Below the pieces are notes generated by a model. The model was not told the origin of the DNA. It searched no databases and saw only the letters and a program-made list of their open reading frames with translations. Below, one piece after another: positions 44,739-55,074 of a stretch of DNA of 64,000 bases. The translations under genes and the position numbers were made by a program. The number at the start of each line of letters is the position of its first letter. The stretch's first letter is position 1. The DNA comes from Pegoplata infirma (lineage: Eukaryota; Arthropoda; Insecta; Diptera; Anthomyiidae): the NCBI GenBank assembly GCA_963921195.1, contig OY992540.1, positions 22,518,262-22,582,261 on the forward strand. The letters are read 5' to 3'.

Positions 44739-45599
44739 AAAAATATATTTTTAATAGTATCATTCCCTCCAAATCCTATTTACTGTTTTTAAGAAACACA
44801 AACAAACATGTCAGCTTAACTAGTTTTCTATTAAGACATCCTTTTCCTGATTGTATCCTTTATAACTCACGAGCTATTTCTCCCCAACAAAATTCAATCA
44901 ACAGCTGTTCTTTAGGTAATTTATGTTTATTTCAAATTCAATTTAAGAGTTATAGAATTTGAAAAATCTTAAATCAACACCTTTTTCTTGTGTATAAACA
45001 ATAATATAAAAAACTATCTGCTCCTTTTATTTTATTAACCCACGTGTGTTTATCAAAATGCCATTAAGGATAATATATCCTTTAAGTTTTCATAAACTCT
45101 TGAAATATCATATTGTATATTTGTTGAATTCTTTGGAAAACTATAAGTGTTTTGAAGTTGTGAATTGGCACGGTATGTAACCACTTCTGGAAAAAAAAGT
45201 GAGCAAGAAGTGTTAAAATGTTTAACAATATGTGGATTTTTGTGGTGTAAGTGTTTGGAAAGTTCCAAGTAGTTAATTTTTCCTTTAAAATTGTTTAATA
45301 ACATTATTTGGAATTAGTTTATATTCTAGACACTTGTAAGTACTTGCAGGCGACAGTAATGAAGTTAATGTTCTAGAAGGCGAATAGATTATTTGATAGT
45401 TAATAGACCTTCAAAAATTAATATGAGTTTAATAAGAATTAAGAGATCTGGAAAAATTAAATAAAGGGATCAAAATTGTTGAAATTAAGAAACAAAGCCT
45501 TGACCTTTCTTAACCTTTTTGACATTTTATAATTAAGGTTAATTTGTATACCCTCCAAAATGTATAAACAAAAAAAGCAATAAATTGATAGCAATAGTC
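44739..45599. other. Unassigned stretch
   Basis: A+T-rich, no recognised gene or repeat. The minus-strand 83-codon frame (45053-45304) has no motif. Confidence 0.5.
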
Positions 45600-46017
45600 C
45601 ATATTATACTCCACATCACAAATGGCGAAATGGGAATACTCTCGACCTTTTTCTTAATCCACATTCTGACAAATATGAAGTAAAAACTTTTGCACATCAT
45701 TGTAGTTCGGATCTTTGCACCATTTCTGCGTGGCTGTAGGCAAAATCGCCCAAAAATAAAATTAAATTTCGCCTAAAAATTTTTCATACAAATTTGGGCC
45801 ATATTTCATATGAAAAGTTAACCAAACTTTTTAGCACATTTTCATAGTTTTTGGGCAAAATTTCGAAATAAAAAAATGGATATTTTTCATTACGAAAATT
45901 GACCAAAAATAAAATATGAAAAATTGCCTACTTTAATTTTATTTTGGTTTTAATTTAAAAATCTTTAAATGTCAAAACTGAAATAAGTCTCAATAAAAGT
46001 TTTATTGAGACTTTTTA

Positions 46018-46661
46018 CACTGTGGAACAAATTCAGGTTAGCAAAAGTTAGTGAGGGGTGAACATAGAGGCTAAATTAGAAGACCCGTATCTTGGCGTTT
46101 GATTATGTTAGTTCGAATTTTTTTTTTAATCGATCTTCGAACTTTGCAGTCAAATGCCGATTTTAAGCATATTGTTTATATGGTTTTTTGGCTATAACTC
46201 GTCGACTAATTGATATTTTTCAATCTGTAAAAGCCTAATTATTGCTAGAGACCTGACCAACAATTAAAATTTTATAAGAAATTGATTTAGAAAATTTTTG
46301 TGGTGCTTATAAAGCAAAATTTTTTTTTTCATGCTTTTTGAAAATATTTTGTTTCATAAGCACCACAAAAATTTTCTAAATCAATTTTTTTAAAAATTTT
46401 AATTGTTGGACAGGTCTCTAGGAATAATTTGGCTTTTACAGATTGAAAAATATCAATTAGTCGACGAGTTATAGCCAAAAAACCATATAAACAATATGCT
46501 GAAAATCGTCATTTAACTGCAAAGTTCGAAGGTCGATTAAAAAAAAATTCGAACTAACATAAACAAATGCCGCGATATGAGTCTTCTAATTTATATTTTA
46601 TTTTCAACCCTCTTTCTCAGAATCGACCTAACCTTTGCTAACCTGAATTTGTTCCACAGTG
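46018..46661. mobile_element. Palindromic foldback element
   Basis: CACTGTGGAACAAATTCAGG at the left is inverted at the right end (46642-46661). The arms are complementary over about 300 bp and meet at 46340 with almost no loop. Internal words include TTAGTCGACGAGTTATAG and its inverse. A half copy lies at 26586-26965. No target duplication could be identified. Confidence 0.75.
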
Positions 46662-47286
46662 AAATCCTAGTTCTTCTATCCCGACTCTTTTAAAAGACGA
46701 TCAAGCATTTACTGAACCGGTTGATAAAGCTAGACTGTTAGCTGGTCACTTTGCAAGAAATTCTTTCTTTCCGGAAAATAATCAACCACTGCCCAAACTC
46801 GAAACAGTGATCAATGACATTATCACGTCCTTTTTATCTCATTTTACCGTGCGGGAGTCTTTCCCTTTTGGTATTGGTAATGACTTCTCTCGATTTATTT
46901 CGAGCTTTCCTCAGACATCGTTCTGTATGTGTTGTTACACTAAAAAAAACAATAGTTTATAAATTTTCCCACAATTTAGATAAATTTAACTAAAAGTTGA
47001 GAAATTTTCTTAAGTGTTAGGAAAAATTTTAGTTCATGTACTGTTAAATAGTCCATTATTTTCCTTAAATGGAATTCCCAAATACATGGAAGAAATTCTT
47101 ACCGCCAAAGAAATTTTCCCTAAATATATGAAAAAATCTTTATTTTTAAGACATATTCCTCTTCTTTAGTTTTAGGACGTAATTTTCTACCAATTAGTTC
47201 ATTTTCTTAGATTTGAGGAAGTTTTTTCCCCCATTTTAGTAAAATTTTAAACAACTCGGGCAAATTTTTTTTTCACAAAACTTAAA

Positions 47287-49659
47287 ATGGCTGACGCCCA
47301 AGCATCTGAAATTGCTTCGGAAATAATAAATATGCCAACATTAATCTGGGCGATAAAAAGCTTCAGGCCCTATAAATCCCCGGGACCTGATGGTATAATC
47401 CCGGCTGAGTTGCAGCAAGTGTCGGACTATATAGCCCCGTTGCTGTATAATCTATACACAGCATGCATCAACTGGTCGTATATTCCTTTAAAATGGAGGG
47501 ATACCAGAGTCGTATTTATCCCGAAGGCTGGGAAAAGTTCCCACACAGCTCCGAAGGATTTCAGACCAATTAGTCTGTCTTCTTTTTTGTTAAAGACAAT
47601 GAAACGAATGATAGACTCATATTTGCGTAGAGTGATTGACCCGAGGTTGTTTTCGACAAAGCAACATGCATACAGCAAGGGACGATCAACGGAAACAGCT
47701 CTTCATGAGCTCGTTGGTACCATCGAGAGATCGCTTTCGGTAAAGGAGTACACTATGGTGGCCTTTCTTGATATTGAGGGGGCTTTTAATAATGTCATCC
47801 CAGAATCGATAATATTGGCATTGTCTGGTCTGGGAGTAAAGCGTGAAATCGTTTTAATGGTGGAAAGCCTACTTGCCAGTAGACGTATAACGTCTGAATT
47901 GGGAGCGTCCGTCATATCTCGATTTGTCAATAGGGGCACACCACAAGGAGGTGTTCTTTCGCCGCTTCTTTGGAACCTGGCACTGAATTCAATGCTACTA
48001 TCTCTAGAAGCACGTGGTTGTCATGTTGTCGCATATGCTGACGATGTCGCGATAGCGGTAAAGGGGAAGCATCTGCCAACATTGCGGGACATTCTTCAGG
48101 GTTCTCTGAAAGATCTGTCTAAATGGGCAAGAGACTGTGGTCTAGGAGTTAATCCTAGTAAAACAGAGCTTGTTTTATTTACAAGGAAAAATAAGATTCC
48201 TGCTTTTGATCCTATTTCTCTGGACGGTACTGAAATCACCTTCTCAGATGGAGCCAAGTATCTTGGAGTATTTCTAGATAGGAAGCTGAATTTCAGGCGT
48301 AATATTGAGGAACGGGTGAGAAAAGCAACGATTGCTTTGTATTCCTGTAAAAGGGCCATTGGAAAACGATGGAGTTTTAGCCCTCAAGTCGTTCATTGGA
48401 TCTATACAGCAGTGGTGCGTCCAATTTTGCTGTATGGAATCATTGTCTGGTGGCCTGCTTTAGAAACAAAATCGAACTGTGACTTTATCACGAAGGTACA
48501 GAGAATGGCGTCAATGTGCATCACTGGTGCTCTTCGTACTACACCTACGGCTGCATTAGAAATCCTCCTTCACCTGATACCCTTGGACATATTGGGTAGG
48601 CAGTATGCAGCTGCGTCGGCAATTCGACTTAATAGCACGCTGCAATGGAGGAGCAGCGATTGTGGCCATAGCGCGATCTTGAAAAAGATAACAATACCAC
48701 AAAATGTGGATTGTGCTCCCTCTTTGAGCCTCTTTGAGCGCCACTTTACCACTATGATACCATCCAGGGAGTCTTGGATGGGGGATACTCCGGGAAGTGG
48801 AGCTACCATAAATTTTTACACAGATGGATCGAGGCTGCACGAACAAGTGGGCTTTGGGGTCTATTCGGAAGAGCTTGGATTGAGCCTGGCTCGTAGATTG
48901 CCAGATCATTGCAGTGTCTACCAGGCAGAGATGCTGGCAATAAAGGAAGTGGCTGACTGGTTGAGCTGCAATGTCTTGTCTACAACCGCAGTCAACATCT
49001 ATACTGACAGTCAAGCCGCGGTCAAGTCCCCGGATTCAATGTTTCTGAAAACAAGATCTGCCCTTAACTGCCGCACGTCTTTAAATGAGATGGCCAAGCA
49101 GTTTAACATACGACTCATATGGGTCCCAGGGCACAGAGACATTCCAGGGAATTGCAAAGCCGATGAGCTTGCAAGACTAGGAACTACCTTACAGGTTCCA
49201 ACAGAATTGGAATGTGTTGGTATGCCTCTAGAAACTTGCAAGCAAAACCTACGGCTTTGTTCTGCGACGGAGACTAATCAAAGATGGGCAAATGGATGGA
49301 CGTGTGAGACAACACGACTGATTTGGCCTTCTCTTAATCAGGGGCGCACAAGTAAGCTGATATCGCTTCCAAGAGGAGAGATTTCAACGGTGGTTTCTAT
49401 AATTACCGGACACTGTCTTATAGGGAAGCACGCAGAGCGGTTAAATGTGCCGTCGAATGACTTTTGCCGAAGTTGCATGGATGAAGAGGAGTTGGAAACT
49501 ATCGAACACTTTATTTGCCATTGCCCGGCACTTTCTGGTCAGCGACTTGCTTCACTGGGATCTAGGGAGCTGTACGATCTTTCAGATTTGTCGGATGTTA
49601 AAATTCAACATCTAAGGAGTTTCATAAGAAGCTCAAAATGGTTTAACGACAGGGACTAG
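47287..49659 (+). CDS. LINE ORF2 fragment: reverse transcriptase + RNase H + zinc knuckle
   Basis: An uninterrupted frame of 790 codons. RT motifs in order: YKSPGPDGI (about 28-36), RPISLSSF (about 93-100), FLDIEGAFN with catalytic D162, TPQGGVLSPLLWNL (218-231), YADD (250-253), LGVNPSKTELVLF and YLGVFLDRKLNF. An RNase H domain follows: FYTDGS (D513), YQAEMLAI (E548), YTDSQAA (D574), WVPGHRDIPGN (H616) and KADELAR (D626). A C-terminal knuckle has C727, C730, H741 and C746. The order RT, RNase H, knuckle and the sequence style fit the LOA/I/R1 group; I favour LOA-like. The first ATG is inside the target duplication, so Met1 is not the element's own start. All catalytic residues are intact, but with no endonuclease or promoter the copy is not autonomous. 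Minus-strand frames opposite it are shadows. Confidence 0.93.
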   Translation: MADAQASEIASEIINMPTLIWAIKSFRPYKSPGPDGIIPAELQQVSDYIAPLLYNLYTACINWSYIPLKWRDTRVVFIPKAGKSSHTAPKDFRPISLSSFLLKTMKRMIDSYLRRVIDPRLFSTKQHAYSKGRSTETALHELVGTIERSLSVKEYTMVAFLDIEGAFNNVIPESIILALSGLGVKREIVLMVESLLASRRITSELGASVISRFVNRGTPQGGVLSPLLWNLALNSMLLSLEARGCHVVAYADDVAIAVKGKHLPTLRDILQGSLKDLSKWARDCGLGVNPSKTELVLFTRKNKIPAFDPISLDGTEITFSDGAKYLGVFLDRKLNFRRNIEERVRKATIALYSCKRAIGKRWSFSPQVVHWIYTAVVRPILLYGIIVWWPALETKSNCDFITKVQRMASMCITGALRTTPTAALEILLHLIPLDILGRQYAAASAIRLNSTLQWRSSDCGHSAILKKITIPQNVDCAPSLSLFERHFTTMIPSRESWMGDTPGSGATINFYTDGSRLHEQVGFGVYSEELGLSLARRLPDHCSVYQAEMLAIKEVADWLSCNVLSTTAVNIYTDSQAAVKSPDSMFLKTRSALNCRTSLNEMAKQFNIRLIWVPGHRDIPGNCKADELARLGTTLQVPTELECVGMPLETCKQNLRLCSATETNQRWANGWTCETTRLIWPSLNQGRTSKLISLPRGEISTVVSIITGHCLIGKHAERLNVPSNDFCRSCMDEEELETIEHFICHCPALSGQRLASLGSRELYDLSDLSDVKIQHLRSFIRSSKWFNDRD

Positions 49660-49757
49660 TAGGGAAACCTATTACGTTCCCGTGGTATCACAATGGACCT
49701 CAGAGTCTACGTGTGTTGACGTAAAACGTCAGCAGCCACTTACAACCTAACCTAACC
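47291..49757 (+). mobile_element. 5'-truncated LINE (RT-RNase H type) with TSD and CCTAA tail
   Basis: TAAAATGG flanks both ends (47283-47290, 49758-49765), in the D-family word ACTTAAAATGGCG. The element starts within the RT region, so the endonuclease and any ORF1 are missing, as expected from incomplete target-primed reverse transcription. It ends about 100 bp after the stop in CAACCTAACCTAACC. The short 3' UTR includes GTTCCCGTGGTATCACAATG, wording seen in LINE tails of higher flies. Confidence 0.88.
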
Positions 49758-50284
49758 TAAAATGGCGATAGCCATTAGAAAGCAAAATGGAGGCCATTTT
49801 TGGTTCTTTGAATCTCCATAGTATCGCCGGTCCTCTTCACATGTGTGGACTCCAATGGGTCCTAACTTTGGATTTAAACATTCCCGAAAATTTTAAAATA
49901 CTCATATCTCGGTAAATAATGCCAACACAACAAAAAGCATTTTTGTAGCCCTTAACACGGAGAACAAGGCCGCCAAATACCGAAAAGCTCTACGAGTAAT
50001 AGTTTTAAAGTTATAGAGTTTTTAAAATTCTCAAGACCCCAGTGTTCCCCTAAATTCACGTATCTCAAAAACTAAGCAAGGTAGAGCGAAACGGACAAAA
50101 ATTTTGGATCAAAAACTATGAAGATTCTTAAGGGATCCAACTGGGTCTGGGCCCATCGGGGTCTGAACCTATCGGTCCGAACCCAATGGGGCCTTCACCC
50201 AATCGGGTCCTCATATGTGTATGAACTAAATTGAAATAAAATTTTTCCCATTTTTTAGTTCAAATTGGCATAATAATATTTTTT

Positions 50285-51285
50285 TATACCCTCCACTCTA
50301 GTGATAGAGGGTATATATAAGTTTGTCATTCCGTTTGTAACACCTCGAAATATTGGTCTAGGACCCCATAAAGTACATATATTTATGATCCTCGATCGAT
50401 TTTAAGTCGATCTAGCGATGTCCGTCCGTCCGTCCGTCCGTCTGTCTGTCTGTCTGTCCGTCCGTAGAAAACACGCTAATTTTTGAAAGACTTTACAGAG
50501 GCTACTGAAGTTTGGCATATATGTTTGTCATTTACCTGGTCAGGTTGGTATTGCAATCCAGCCAAATCGGTCCAGTGGTTCAAAAGTTATGAGCAAAAGA
50601 GTAAATTTCGGCAAGGGTGTTTCGCGAATTTACGAGATAAAAAACACGATAACTTTCGAATGACAATAATGAGACTACTGAAGCTTAGCGTGTATCTTTG
50701 CCGTTCCCCGGGTCTATTTGGTTTTAAATTTCAGCTCAATCGGTCCAGTGGTTCAAAAGTTATAAGCAAAACCCTGAATTTCAAATTAGTTTCATCTAAA
50801 ATGCCACGTGTTTTAACAAGTTTAAAAAGCATTGGTGGTAACTAAACAATGCTTTTCAAACTTGTTTAAATTTTAAGCAATGCTTTTTAAACTTGTTTAG
50901 TTTTAAAAGCATTGGTAACTTAAAAACCACAGTCGAAAAAAATTTTACACTCAAAAAAAATTTTACACTCAAAAAAAATGTACACAAAAAAAAATTTATT
51001 TTTTTTTACAAAAATTACAATATTTTGTGTACATTCGTACGTGCATTCACTCAGAAATATTTTTACAGTAAAAAATATATTACACTCGAAAAAAATTTTA
51101 CACTCAAAAAAAATAGTAATTTTTTTTTTTTTTTAAATGACAAAAAAAAGTTTTTTACTCAAAATAAAATATTTCTAATCAAAATTGTTAATTTTTTCAC
51201 GTTAAAAAATGTACTACCCTTTAAAAATATGCATTGTGGAGGGTATTCATAGATTCGGCAAAGTCGAATTTAACTTTTCTACTTG
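50285..51285 (+). mobile_element. mini-me-like repeat, type A, full length
   Basis: It starts TATACCCTCCACTCTAGTGA and has GTCCGTCCGTCCGTCCGTCT (50418-50465), GCTAATTTTTGAAAGACTTT and repeated AAATCGGTCCAGTGGTTC blocks. It then has two AATGCTTTTTAAACTTGTTT words that form a palindrome (50828-50915) and TTTTACACTCAAAAAAAA units (50944-51115). It ends GATTCGGCAAAGTCGAATTT, AACTTTTCTACTTG. It lies between T-runs in the D element. Confidence 0.78.
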
Positions 51286-52110
51286 TTTTTTCTTTCCTTA
51301 TTTTTAAGAAAAATATGAATTTAAAAGAAGGAAAACACGGCAATGGAGCTAAATCATTATCAATATTCCTTGAATTTAGTTAGTTTTCCTATTTTTTAGT
51401 TAAATTTTTTTCTGAGTGTATAGATGGGTTCTCTTTTTCTTTTTTTCTTAACGACCTTCTTAGTCAAACTTCAAATCCCTTCTTCTCTTTTGCAGATGAC
51501 AGCAACATTTTTCATTAATTTTCCTTTGATAGTAGGCCAAGTCTCATGGGAGTTGAGGGCAAGAGGTAAATTATATATGACGAACTTAATCAGGACCTGT
51601 TGACAATCTCCAAGTGGGGTTTTGCAAATAGGGTAAAGTTTAAGATACGCAAGTCTCAACGTTGCATGTTATAGGTCAACATTCTACGGAATCAACAGCT
51701 TCATCTGTACCTTTGGGTGGTGTAGGTATCGAGGAATCGAACACTCTTGATGTTCTGGGCATGAAAAATTAGTGTCCGTTGGAATAAGCACGTTTTTCAA
51801 ATGTCGAAAGAAGCATTCAAGTGTCACGGTTTTTTAAAACCGCGTTAAAAGTACTTCACCTCATCCAATATCCCTAATATTTATACCACCTATATCCGAT
51901 CGAAGATGGAAAACAACTCCCACATATGGGCAGGGGTTTTAAAGTCTATTTTGGAGCTCTTGGACAGTGTCTTAAGGAGGGTGCTGATGCTTATCAGTGA
52001 CAATAGGGTATTCAACTCTGTTGAGTTATTGGTCTACTTCCCATCGTCAGGCGGTACGTATTATTATTGTCCGATTGACCTAAGATTTGGACTACATAAG
52101 TTTTAATTCT

Positions 52111-52740
52111 GTTGCCAAACAAAATTTGCCTGAACTTTAAAAATCGTAAGAACAAACTTATTTCCATAAAAAAAATTTCAGACTACAAAATTCAAAAAAA
52201 ATTAAACACAAAGTTAACGTTTTCCCTCATTCAATTAAAATAACTAATTGAATTGGATAAGAGATTTTTTAAAATTTATTGCTTGATATTTAGTATCCGT
52301 TCTCAAATGTTTTCAAATTTAGATCAATGATAATATTGTTTTAAGGTCAGCTGTTTCGTTATACATATGCTCGCTGTAAAAAGACATCCTGTTGAGCACG
52401 AGTCTATCTTTCATTGACACTTTTGATATCAGTAAAGTGTCTATATTAAATATATAAAATATATATGCATATATGCAAGTACAGAAACCTGTATAATATC
52501 TGTAAAACCCATTGGCATAACTTCTTCAAAATATTTTTTTTTTAATTCTGCATTACAACTACAGCAAAAACTATTCTTGATTGTCATGTTCAAAGGATAA
52601 CCGCTGGAACCATAATTATCTCTAGTTTTATCCTTGACAGTAGTTAAGATATGAAAAGCAGTATTTCTCTATAGTTTTTTTGTTATATATTTAACAACTT
52701 TTCATCACGTCTGCTACTTTCTTATCACGTCTATAACATT
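52111..52740. other. Unassigned stretch
   Basis: No gene or repeat recognised. The TATATAAAATATATATGCATATATGC patch near 52450 is simple sequence. Confidence 0.5.
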
Positions 52741-53189
52741 TACAGTGTATCACAAAAGTATTTTGCCTATGCAAAATATAATGAAATTTAAGTAAAAAAA
52801 CACTATAAAAAATATTTATTTTTAAAAATAAATATATGTTTTATTAAATATTAAATAAGGGAAGATTAAACTTTAGTTCTGTATCTTTAAACACTTAATT
52901 TTAATTTTTCATGCATGAGATTTTAAAGAAAATATCAAATTATAACTCATTTTTCAGCTCACAAAAGTATTTTGCTTTTTTAATTTTACTATATAATTTT
53001 ATTAATTTATTAAAAAAATTTACAATTTTAATATTTTGACTGGTATTTATGTTAGCCAGAACTAATTCCAGACGTCTAGGCATTAATTCCACTAAATTCA
53101 AAAAAATTTGAATAGGTATTTTGTACCATTCTACTTCTGGTGCTTGTTTTAAAGTAGTTTTTATTGAAATGTTGTGTTACATGATTTTT

Positions 53190-53640
53190 TCGTCGAATAA
53201 GCTCAAAGATTTTCGAGAGGATTCATGTAGGGACTTTGTGGTGGTGTTGCCGGATGTTTGGCGTTGTATAAAAACCACTTTTTAACGTCAAAAGCTGTGT
53301 GTTGTGGCACATTATCACGCTGGAAGTAAAACCCTTTTCGCGATAGCCCCATTTGGTCAGCACTGGTAAGTTAATTTTTCCTCGAAATGGATAAATCTCT
53401 ACATGACTACCCATAGTTTCATTAATAAACACTAACTGGCCCATTTCAAGGCCGACATAAAGTCTTTAAAGACCAGAGAACCACTACCATGTTTTACCGT
53501 TGATTTTATATTTTTTGTATTTAAGGATTTATTTGGCTTTCGCAAGACCATACGTCATTCATCACACCCAAAAATGTTGAATTTGGTTTCGTCACTGCTT
53601 ATTTGAGTTTTTCAAAACTTTATTGGGTCAGATGGACGAC
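53190..53640 (-). pseudogene. Tc1-like transposase, C-terminal half, left arm
   Basis: On the minus strand the order is SDETKFNIFG (around 53565-53596, first catalytic Asp), VLRKPNKSLN, TVKHGSGSLVF, GQLVFINE, FYFQRDNVPQHTAF (53287-53330, second Asp) and PPQSPYMNPLENLW (about 53199-53247, third acidic residue). This is the DDE core of Tc1/mariner transposases, which cut and join transposon ends. The N-terminal DNA-binding part is absent, and stops and frameshifts break the frame (for example the change after FKDFMSALKW). Confidence 0.8.
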
Positions 53641-54035
53641 GTATGGTCTTGAGAAAGCCAAATAAATCCTTAAATATAAAAAATACAAAATCAACGGTAA
53701 AACATGGTGGTGGTTCTCTGGTCTTTTAAGACTTTATGTCGGCCTTGAAATGGGCCAGTTAGTGTTTATTAATGAAACTATGGATAGTCATGTTAAGATT
53801 TATCCATTTTGAGGAAAAATTAACATGCCAGTGCTGACCAAATGGGGCTATCGCGAAAAAGGTTTTACTTCAAACGTGAAAATGAGTCAAAACACACAGC
53901 TTTTGACGTTAAAAAGTGGTTTTTATACAACGCCAAACAACCGGCAACACCACCACAAAGTCCCGACATAATCCTTTCGAAAATCTTTGGGCTTATTTCG
54001 ACGGAAAAATCATGTAACACAACATTTCAATAAAA
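53625..54035 (+). pseudogene. Tc1-like transposase, C-terminal half, right arm
   Basis: The mirror copy reads RMVLRKPNKSLN-like sequence near 53640, then TVKHGGGSLVF, GQLVFINE, RENESKHTAFDVKKWFLYNA and TPPQSPD. The second catalytic Asp position reads Glu (RENE), and the NPxE motif is lost by frameshift. It lacks the first SDE motif, which lies only in the loop region read from the other strand. Confidence 0.75.
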
Positions 54036-54452
54036 ACTACTTTAAAACAAGAACCAGAAGTAGAATGGCACAAAATACCTATTCAAAATTTTTTGAATTT
54101 AGTGGAATCAATGCCTAGACGTCTGGAATCAGTTCTGACTAACAATTAATACCATTAAAAATATTAAAATTGTTAATTTTTTTAATAAATTGAAAAAATT
54201 ATATAGTAAAATTAAAAAAGCAAAATACTTTTGTGAGCTGAAAAATTAGTTATAATTTGATATTTTCTTTAAAATCTCATGCATGAAAAATTAAAATTAA
54301 GTGTTTAAAGAAACAGAATTACAGTTTAATGCTCCCTTAATTAATATTTAATAAAACATATATTTATTTTTAAAAATAAATATTTTTATCGCGTTTTTTT
54401 ATTAAATTTCATTATATTTTGCATAGGCAAAATACTTTTGTGATACACTGTA

Positions 54453-55074
54453 TCTATTGTTTTTCAAAATTGAACAACAGATTTCATAATAAAAATGGTT
54501 GTTTCCATTTTCAAATTAAACATCATGTCTCAATAACAGCATCCAGCACCTCGTGCCGTTTTAGTATCATCTTTATTGTCTTATTGACATTAGACAATAA
54601 ATACCGACAAATGTTACTCTAATTGCCACACTTAGCAGGACATTTACGGTTATGGTATTTTTAGGCTAAAATACATATTATATACTATGAAATACATAGT
54701 TTACATGTACTTCCATATATTTGCTAAACCTTTCTCTTTGTGCTGTTCTCGTCCTATAATAATGTTATCAATTGTTAACAAAAACAAAAAAAATATGTCC
54801 TGTTGATTTCTAACCTTATTGTTATAATAGACTTTGCATCTGCTTAAATTTTAGATTTTGTTTCAAAACTTGAAAAAGGTTTTTTGCGAAAATAAAACAG
54901 CTTTTTCTGGCCAACAATTTACGGTTAAGGAAAGGACAACAATACTCCTTTATCTAAAAGGTATTTTTAATAATGACCAATTGTAACGATACAAATGAGT
55001 CAAACGGTTTTCGATGTTGTGTGTAGAAAAGAAGTACATACTTTTAGGCTCAAAGAAAAAATAAAAATGGCAAA
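54453..55074. other. Unassigned stretch
   Basis: No gene or repeat recognised. Confidence 0.5.

Larger units (their letters stand above)
46938..51418 (+). mobile_element. TA-flanked repeat D, copy 4, carrying a LINE and a mini-me-like repeat
   Basis: The ends CACTAAAAAAAACAATAG and, inverted, CACTCAGAAAAAAATTTAAC are flanked by TA (46936-46937, 51419-51420). The element's own sequence is 46938-47290, 49766-50284 and 51286-51418. Its core matches copies 1 and 3 (ATGGAGGCCATTTTTGGTTC, CTCATATCTCGGTAAATAAT, GGGGTCTGAACCTATCGG). Removing it and one TA rejoins the jockey-type reading frame across CVVIDGF. Confidence 0.8.
45600..52110 (+). pseudogene. Jockey-type LINE fossil in several pieces
   Basis: Piece 1 (about 45640-45740) reads NTLDLFLNPHSDKYEV, the LDLFLTS endonuclease motif. 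Piece 2 (46662-46937) reads SSSIPTLLKDDQAFTEPVDK and LLAGHFARNSFFPE, the linker before RT, then jumps by internal deletion to FGIGNDFSRFISSF. Piece 3 (51421-52110) continues IDGFSFSF, FLNDLLSQTSNPFFSFADDS (motif C, FADD), LNQDLLTISKWG, NRTLLMF and YTTYIRSKMENNSHIWAG. Several frameshifts and stops are present. Insertions between pieces are an unassigned block (45742-46017), a foldback (46018-46661) and a TA element (46938-51418). It is the same family as 12439-14005. Confidence 0.8.
52743..54450. mobile_element. Palindromic Tc1-like element (two inverted 3' halves)
   Basis: The ends CAGTGTATCACAAAAGTATT are exact inverted repeats bordered by TA (52741-52742, 54451-54452). The arms pair along nearly the full length around a centre at ~53597, leaving a loop of about 80 bp. 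Each arm carries the C-terminal half of a Tc1 transposase facing inward from the centre. The A/T-rich outer 300 bp of each arm are also matched. Confidence 0.85.

Noticed and set aside
48556..49014. Minus-strand frames of up to 152 codons opposite the LINE
   Set aside because: They are shadows of the RT-RNase H frame on the plus strand, which has all the catalytic motifs.
49743..49760. Telomere or interstitial telomeric sequence
   Set aside because: Only about three CCTAA units are present, placed exactly at the LINE 3' end and before the target duplication, so it is an element tail.
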